Origin: Methanosarcina sp. UBA402
GTDB lineage: Archaea; Halobacteriota; Methanosarcinia; Methanosarcinales; Methanosarcinaceae
DNA length: 10,420 nt
Reading direction: 5' to 3'
NCBI GenBank assembly: GCA_002509325.1
Contig: DADO01000042.1
Location: forward strand, 55,586 to 66,005
In this document: in pieces, positions 6,590 through 10,420 of the stretch
Layout of the letters: each line of letters opens with the position of its first letter
How positions within the stretch are numbered: position 1 is the first letter of the stretch
Translations under genes and position numbers: made by a program
Notes under the pieces: generated by a model
The model's input: only the letters and a program-made list of their open reading frames with translations
What the model was told of the DNA's origin: nothing
The model's database searches: none

Positions 6590-6742
6590 ATGAAGTGCTG
6601 GATGAAGTGCTGGATGAAGTGCTGGATGAAGTGCTGGATGAAGTGCTGGATGAAGTGCTGGATGAAGTGTTTCAGCAGATTTGTGGCTCCCGAGTTCCGC
6701 TTCGGGAGCACGGGACCCTTTTCGCTCACTTCGTTCGCTCAA
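6344..6742 (-). other. Questionable minus-strand open frame built partly from repeats
   Basis: The frame could encode 132 residues from a TTG. Its first part, SERSERKGSRAPEAELGS, is the translation of the REP-like hairpin block at 6686-6748. This is followed by six HPAL repeats from the 12-bp array. The remaining 80 residues (for example LVATNYKYIDYFITDG) have a more protein-like composition but no family I recognise. No ribosome-binding site is evident. I consider it most likely non-coding or a decayed gene fragment joined to repeats. Confidence 0.2.
6590..6670. repeat. 12-bp minisatellite, six perfect copies plus a partial one
   Basis: The unit ATGAAGTGCTGG is repeated without change from 6590 to 6661, followed by a partial copy (6662-6670). 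Because 12 is a multiple of three, the array is open in long frames on both strands. It would encode repeated VLDE on the plus strand and repeated HPAL on the minus strand. Perfect copy identity suggests recent slippage. Confidence 0.95.
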
Positions 6743-6748
6743 GAGGGT
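6686..6748. repeat. REP-like double-hairpin block
   Basis: GCTCCCGA (6686-6693) pairs with TCGGGAGC (6702-6709) around an 8-base loop. A second stem follows: ACCCT (6715-6719) pairs with AGGGT (6744-6748), extended inward by T-rich/A-rich pairs. Its loop carries TCGCTCACTTCGTTCGCTC, a string I associate with dispersed intergenic repeats in Methanosarcina. The block is GC-rich in an AT-rich setting. It may act as a terminator-like or mRNA-stabilising element. Confidence 0.6.
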
Positions 6749-6770
6749 TATTCCTGAATTACCCGGAAAA

Positions 6771-6817
6771 CGGCGTGATCAACCGCAAACTTTTTCAAAA
6801 AAAGTTTGATCAAAAAC
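6771..6817 (-). repeat. Inverted copy of the left-edge repeat modules
   Basis: CGGCGTGATCAACCG (6771-6785) is the exact reverse complement of 191-205. The following 32 bases (6786-6817) are the exact reverse complement of 220-251. They include the same hairpin, here 6787-6795 with 6799-6807. On the minus strand the order is T-rich module then CGGTTGATCACGCCG module, which is the order across a unit junction in the left array. This is therefore a dispersed member of the same repeat family. Confidence 0.9.
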
Positions 6818-6970
6818 CCCTAGCCGCGGTTGCGGCCCAACGGTTGCGTATGAAAAATTGAAAAAAACACTGCTTTTTGTTGCTGCTTTCTGTGGTTACA
6901 GGAAGTTATTTAGGAAAGAACTCCAGAATTGTGTTTGAAGGCGGGCACCGATTCCATATCTAGCCAATAA

Positions 6971-7072
6971 ACCACGCAAAACCACGCAGAACCACGCAGA
7001 ACCACGCAGAGATGAACATGGATAAACACAGATAATTTCAATTATTTATTCTCCGTGTTTATTCATATCTAT
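6971..7072. repeat. 10-bp tandem repeat followed by a hairpin
   Basis: Four copies of ACCACGCA(A/G)A occupy 6971-7010. They are directly followed by an imperfect inverted repeat: the arm around ATAAACAC (7022-7029) pairs with GTGTTTAT (7055-7062), with extended partial pairing from about 7011 to 7072. The block lies about 110 bases past the 3' end of the minus-strand phosphohexomutase and could serve as its terminator region, although no clear U-tract follows. Apart from this block and the inverted repeat copy, 6818-7184 shows nothing gene-like. Confidence 0.75.
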
Positions 7073-7184
7073 CACTGGTTCTTTTATGGGAAGCCCATTG
7101 ACCAGTGTTGACTTCAAAGTCCAGTTTTGTTCTTTGTTTTCATAATTTGGCACTGATGCACTAGTTTACGGAGATATTTGTTAC

Positions 7185-8543
7185 TTATTCAGGATTTGAT
7201 GCTTTTTCTGCTCTTATGACCATTTGCAGGCCTTCCTGCATGAGTTCTTCGGCTCTCTCTTGCTTTTTTGCTTCGGCAAAGATTCGGAAAATTGGTTCCG
7301 TGCCTGAGGGACGAATAAGGACCCAGCCGTCATTGTACCAGATTTTTACCCCGTCGATTGTGTCCATTTTAAGCCCAAGGCCTGAGGCTTCGTATTTTAC
7401 TTTTTCCATTGTGGCCTGCGTATTTACAGAAGGAATTTTGGTTTTTGCGTTGAAATATTGAGGTACACTCTTAGCAAGCTCGGAAAGCTTGTGTCCGTTA
7501 GCTAGGATTTCAAGGATTTTGGCACAGGCCATTGCTCCGTCTCTGCAATACTGATGTTTGGGGAAAATAAGACCTCCATTGCCTTCGCCTCCAAAGACCG
7601 CGTTTACTTCCATCATCTTTCGGGCGACGTTGATGGAGCCGACTGCGGTCCAGTAAAGTTCAACGCCTGCATCTTTTGCTACGTCGGCCATGCGTTGCGA
7701 AGAGCTAACTGGAGTTACTATAGGCCCTTTTTCGCGTTCAAGCATATATTTTGCCATCATAGCAAGCAGAACTTCTTCATTCAGGAATTCACCGTTCTCA
7801 TCCATAAAGACGATTCTATCCGCATCCCCATCGTGAGCTGCTCCCAAATCAGCTCCGGTGGTTTTTACAAGTTTGGAGAGCTCAGTTAAAGCATCGGGGG
7901 TAGGTTCGGGATTCCGCCAGGGAAAAGTCCCATCCGGTTGAGCTCCGAGAGTGAGCACATCACAGCCCAGTTCCCTGAGCAAGAAAGGTAGAGTAAGCGA
8001 ACCTGCTCCACAACCTGTATCAACAACTATCTTGAGCCTGCGGCTGCGGATGGTTTCGGCATCTACCGAATTGATTACGTTCCTGATATAGTAATCATTG
8101 GCCCCTGGGTCAGCTCTGAAACTGCCGGTCTTTTCCCAGGATACAATGGAATATTTTCCTGAAATGTAAATTTTTTCGATTTCTTTTTCTCCATCTCTGG
8201 GAAACTCCGTGCCGTCTCCGGCAATTAATTTGATTCCATTATATTCTCTTGGGTTATGGGACGCAGTAATAACGATCCCGGCATCGGCGTAGTCGCGCAC
8301 ATAAAGCTGAATAGAAGGAGTAGGAAGGGTTCCCACGTCAATTACATTCAGACCTGTTGAAAGAGCTCCAGCAATTGCGGCAGATTTCAGCATCTGGCCT
8401 GAAATCCGAGTGTCACAGCCTATAGCAACCGTGCCTTTCGAACCCATATATGTACCAAGACTCCTGGCCAGGTTGACTGCCAGCTCCGGATTTATATATT
8501 CATTGGCGATGCCACGTACACCATTAGTTCCGAATAACGCCAT
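7185..8543 (-). CDS. glmM: Phosphohexomutase, probable phosphoglucosamine mutase
   Basis: The 452-residue protein is an alpha-D-phosphohexomutase, likely interconverting glucosamine-6-phosphate and glucosamine-1-phosphate on the way to UDP-N-acetylglucosamine in the cytoplasm. The four family landmarks are all present: TASHNP at 93-98 with phosphorylated serine S95; the metal loop DGDADR at 238-243; the sugar-binding GGEGNGG at 318-324; and the phosphate-binding RPSGTEP at 411-417. The N-terminus LFGTNGVRGIAN is typical of archaeal GlmM/phosphomannomutase proteins. The start is well supported: GGAG (complement of 8551-8554) sits 7 bases before the ATG. The gene is transcribed alone, divergent from the LarE gene. 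Archaeal members can be annotated as phosphomannomutase or phosphoglucomutase, and sequence by eye does not settle sugar specificity. Confidence 0.88.
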   Translation of the reverse strand: MALFGTNGVRGIANEYINPELAVNLARSLGTYMGSKGTVAIGCDTRISGQMLKSAAIAGALSTGLNVIDVGTLPTPSIQLYVRDYADAGIVITASHNPREYNGIKLIAGDGTEFPRDGEKEIEKIYISGKYSIVSWEKTGSFRADPGANDYYIRNVINSVDAETIRSRRLKIVVDTGCGAGSLTLPFLLRELGCDVLTLGAQPDGTFPWRNPEPTPDALTELSKLVKTTGADLGAAHDGDADRIVFMDENGEFLNEEVLLAMMAKYMLEREKGPIVTPVSSSQRMADVAKDAGVELYWTAVGSINVARKMMEVNAVFGGEGNGGLIFPKHQYCRDGAMACAKILEILANGHKLSELAKSVPQYFNAKTKIPSVNTQATMEKVKYEASGLGLKMDTIDGVKIWYNDGWVLIRPSGTEPIFRIFAEAKKQERAEELMQEGLQMVIRAEKASNPE

Positions 8544-8620
8544 GTAAGGTCTCCGTCTTTATGATTTGATTATGATTTGAGTGAAAATTATGCCATGAAG
8601 TAAATTATTCTTTGATTAGA

Positions 8621-8630
8621 GTTATATATT
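8621..8630 (-). promoter_or_regulatory. Putative TATA box for the phosphohexomutase gene
   Basis: On the minus strand AATATATAAC is preceded by an A/T-rich TTTATTTATC. Transcription would begin near 8600 and leave a leader of about 55 bases containing the GGAG ribosome-binding site. This is inference from sequence and spacing. Confidence 0.45.
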
Positions 8631-8670
8631 GATAAATAAAGCTCCAATACGAAACAAAACCCTGGTTATA

Positions 8671-8770
8671 AAAACATTACAGAGATATAAGAGTATTACA
8701 AAGATATGAAAATATTATAAAGATTATGAAATCATTATAAGGATTTAAAAATGTTACAAAGACATCAAAA
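8671..8770. repeat. Degenerate 19-bp tandem array
   Basis: Five diverged copies of a unit near AAAATATTACAAAGATATG start at 8671, 8690, 8709 (20 bases), 8729 and 8748. The pattern TTA(C/T)A(A/G)(A/G)GAT is recognisable in most. It lies just upstream of the putative glmM promoter. It is AT-rich and non-coding. Confidence 0.75.
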
Positions 8771-8842
8771 ATTGCTATTTTGAGAAGACTCTCTATTTTT
8801 GAGAGCACCTTGTATTAGCGATAGCTTCCATTAAGGAAATCC

Positions 8843-9014
8843 ATAAATCCATATCCATAGATCCACATCCATAGATCCACATCCATAGATCCACATCCAT
8901 AGGTCCATATCCATAGATCCACATCCATAGATCCCATATCCATAGATCCACATCCATAGATCCCATATCCATAGATCCACATCTATAGATCCACATCTAT
9001 AGATCCCCTTTTCC
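8843..9014. repeat. 14/15-bp tandem array, about twelve copies
   Basis: The unit ATAGATCCACATCC repeats from 8843 to 9014. There are twelve starts, at 8843, 8857, 8871, 8885, 8899, 8913, 8927, 8942, 8956, 8971, 8985 and 8999. Two 15-base variants, ATAGATCCCATATCC, are at 8927 and 8956, and the last copy is degenerate. Open frames rich in MDVDLW on the minus strand are by-products. The array ends about 70 bases before the LarE gene. Confidence 0.95.
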
Positions 9015-9047
9015 ATTTACTTTATAGTAGTTGATTATAAGGCTGGC

Positions 9048-9060
9048 AAATACATATATC
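9048..9060 (+). promoter_or_regulatory. Putative TATA box for the LarE gene
   Basis: AAATACATATATC lies with its centre about 30 bases before the ATG at 9084. A normal archaeal TATA-to-start distance would put the 5' end within a few bases of the ATG, giving a nearly leaderless transcript. That agrees with the absence of a Shine-Dalgarno sequence. Confidence 0.5.
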
Positions 9061-9083
9061 TTATTAGCTAAAATCCGTTACTG

Positions 9084-9899
9084 ATGGCTGCTGAAAAGAT
9101 AAAACTGATAAAAGAGGCTATAAAAGCCAGAGGAAGTGCGGTTGTTGCGTTTTCAGGAGGAGTAGACAGTACAACTCTTGCAGCTCTTGCTTTTGAGGTA
9201 CTAGGGGAGAAAGCCCTTGCTGTGACTATAGACTCCCCTCTTTTTCCCAGGAAACAACTGGAAATAGCTGTCGAGACTGCCTGTGAAATTGGAATTAAGC
9301 ATAAAATTCTTCCATTCTCCCAGTTGAGCCTTCCTTATTTTTCCGCAAATACACTAAACAGATGTTATTTCTGTAAAAAAGCCTTGCTTGAAACTCTGCT
9401 GGATTTCGCGGAAAAAGCTGGGTATGCTGTTGTACTTGAGGGAACAAATTCCTCTGAAATACGGAGAGAGAACCGTCCGGGATACAGGGCAGTGCAGGAA
9501 GCTGGAGAAATGGTTTTTTCTCCTTTTGTGGAATTTGATGTGACAAAAGATGAAATCAGGGAGACTGCTTCCGAGCTTTCCCTTTCCGCAGCCAGCAGAC
9601 CGGCTGCAGCTTGTCTTGCTACACGTTTTCCCTATGGACAGCCAATAACTGCTGAGGCTCTCCAGAAAATCGAAAAAGCCGAAGAATTTCTCTTTACCCT
9701 GGGTTTTACCCAATTCAGGGTCAGGATGCATGAAAATCTTGCTCGGATAGAAGTAATTCAGGAGGAATTTGAAAATGCTTTACAAAAAAGAGATAAAATA
9801 TCACGGTGTTTGAAATCCCTGGGCTTTGACTACGTAACCCTTGACCTTGAGGGGTTTCGAAGCGGAAGTATGGATGAACCTTATCTTCGGGAAAAGTGA
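9084..9899 (+). CDS. larE: LarE-type ATP-dependent PP-loop sulfur transferase
   Basis: The 271-residue protein is a PP-loop ATP pyrophosphatase of the LarE family. LarE activates a pyridinium dicarboxylate mononucleotide carboxylate by adenylylation and converts it to a thiocarboxylate for the nickel-pincer cofactor. The PP-loop SGGVDST is at 24-30. The cysteines are C94 and C97 (RCYFCK) and C177 (AACLATRFPYG). C177 is at the position of the sulfur-donating cysteine of the Lactiplantibacillus enzyme. With the CxxC it forms the three-cysteine set reported for LarE proteins that carry an iron-sulfur cluster, so this one may be catalytic rather than sacrificial. No larA, larB or larC is in the window, so the physiological acceptor is unproven and another thiolation role is possible. 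Older annotation would say ExsB or NAD/GMP synthase-like. The GNAT gene follows after 60 bases. Confidence 0.85.
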   Translation: MAAEKIKLIKEAIKARGSAVVAFSGGVDSTTLAALAFEVLGEKALAVTIDSPLFPRKQLEIAVETACEIGIKHKILPFSQLSLPYFSANTLNRCYFCKKALLETLLDFAEKAGYAVVLEGTNSSEIRRENRPGYRAVQEAGEMVFSPFVEFDVTKDEIRETASELSLSAASRPAAACLATRFPYGQPITAEALQKIEKAEEFLFTLGFTQFRVRMHENLARIEVIQEEFENALQKRDKISRCLKSLGFDYVTLDLEGFRSGSMDEPYLREK

Positions 9900-9959
9900 T
9901 AAGAAAACCTTGAGGAAATTTATAGAAAAGCGGATTATCAAACTCTTTATTGAAAAGAC

Positions 9960-10400
9960 ATGACAGAAATTTCAATTCGAAAAGCTGGGAAACCAGACCT
10001 TCAGGCAATCCAGAGGCTTCTCTCAACTTACTTTCTCGATGTTGAAGGGCTCAAAGCTGAAGATTTCGTCCTGGCTGAAATTAATGGACAGATTAGAGGA
10101 TGCGCTGCCCTTGTAAAATCCGAGTTCAAGGAAAAGTTTCTGGAAATTCATTCAATTGCGGTCCATCCGAATTTTCGGGGAAAAGGGATCGGAACAAGGC
10201 TTGTTAAGTATCTCCTGACAACAGTCGGCAAGCTAACCTGTGATTTGTATGTTAGAACGACTGCACCTCGTTTTTTCGAAAAACTTAATTTTGAAAAAAT
10301 TGAAAATTCGGAAAAGATACTGCTCTGGGAAGACTGCAAAAAATGTGAGCATTTTGAGAACTGTATACAGTATGCGATGAAGTATTCTTGCAATTCGTGA
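9960..10400 (+). CDS. GNAT-family N-acetyltransferase with cysteine-rich C-terminal tail
   Basis: The 146-residue protein is a GNAT acyltransferase. The acetyl-CoA pyrophosphate loop RGKGIG is at 73-78 after the beta-strand IHSIAVHPNF, and the late motif APRFFEKLNFEKI (102-114) is typical of the fold. The layout resembles the short ArgA-like amino-acid acetyltransferases of archaea, but the acceptor cannot be read from the sequence. The tail after the fold carries C126, C129, C135 and C144 (EDCKKCEHFENC plus a late C), a pattern suited to binding a metal or cluster. It begins 60 bases after the LarE gene and is probably in the same transcript, although a separate promoter is possible. No strong ribosome-binding site precedes the ATG. 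Confidence 0.85.
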   Translation: MTEISIRKAGKPDLQAIQRLLSTYFLDVEGLKAEDFVLAEINGQIRGCAALVKSEFKEKFLEIHSIAVHPNFRGKGIGTRLVKYLLTTVGKLTCDLYVRTTAPRFFEKLNFEKIENSEKILLWEDCKKCEHFENCIQYAMKYSCNS

Positions 10401-10420
10401 ACTACCACCGAGCTAAAGAC

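Noticed and set aside
6595..6861. Plus-strand frame with VLDE repeats
   Set aside because: It is made of the 12-bp array, the REP-like block and the inverted dispersed repeat, with no protein-like remainder.
8793..9016. Minus-strand frames encoding repeated MDVDLW/MWIYGYG
   Set aside because: They are produced by the 14-bp array; no ribosome-binding site or family, and two overlapping frames are open equally.

Overview
The window reads as chromosomal DNA from a methanogenic archaeon of the genus Methanosarcina. The signs are archaeal-type genes throughout (a phosphomevalonate dehydratase pair, an archaeal site-2 protease, an MJ1487-family radical SAM protein), moderate GC genes separated by AT-rich gaps, and intergenic repeats that I recognise from Methanosarcina, such as the TCGCTCACTTCGTTCGCTC block. 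The genus call is inference from protein style and repeats, not from a database search.

Layout. Bases 1-260 hold two full and one internally deleted copy of a 92-93 bp tandem repeat. Bases 321-3285 (+) form an operon for the modified archaeal mevalonate pathway: a UbiD-family decarboxylase (anhydromevalonate phosphate decarboxylase), the aconitase-X large subunit and the overlapping small subunit (together phosphomevalonate dehydratase). Together they convert 5-phosphomevalonate to isopentenyl phosphate, the entry to archaeal ether lipids. The 3' end of the small-subunit gene runs into two 16-bp tandem arrays (3249-3429). Bases 3655-5924 (+) hold a membrane site-2 metalloprotease followed after 32 bp by a radical SAM protein, probably co-transcribed. 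Bases 5925-7184 contain no convincing gene. They hold a 196-bp inverted-repeat element, a 12-bp minisatellite open on both strands, a REP-like hairpin block, an inverted copy of the repeat seen at the left edge, and a 10-bp repeat with a hairpin. Bases 7185-8543 (-) encode a phosphohexomutase of the phosphoglucosamine mutase type. The divergent gap 8544-9083 contains a degenerate 19-bp array, a 14-bp array and one promoter for each direction. Bases 9084-10400 (+) hold a LarE-type PP-loop sulfur transferase with three conserved cysteines and then a GNAT acetyltransferase with a cysteine-rich tail.

How it fits together. The first three genes are a known pathway unit. The protease/radical SAM pair is the least understood gene association here. 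The most unusual feature at DNA level is that every large intergenic gap carries a different short tandem repeat, and one array has invaded the end of a metabolic gene. I found no mobile-element transposase, CRISPR array, tRNA or rRNA. I do not see convincing evidence for a wholly new defence or mobile system.
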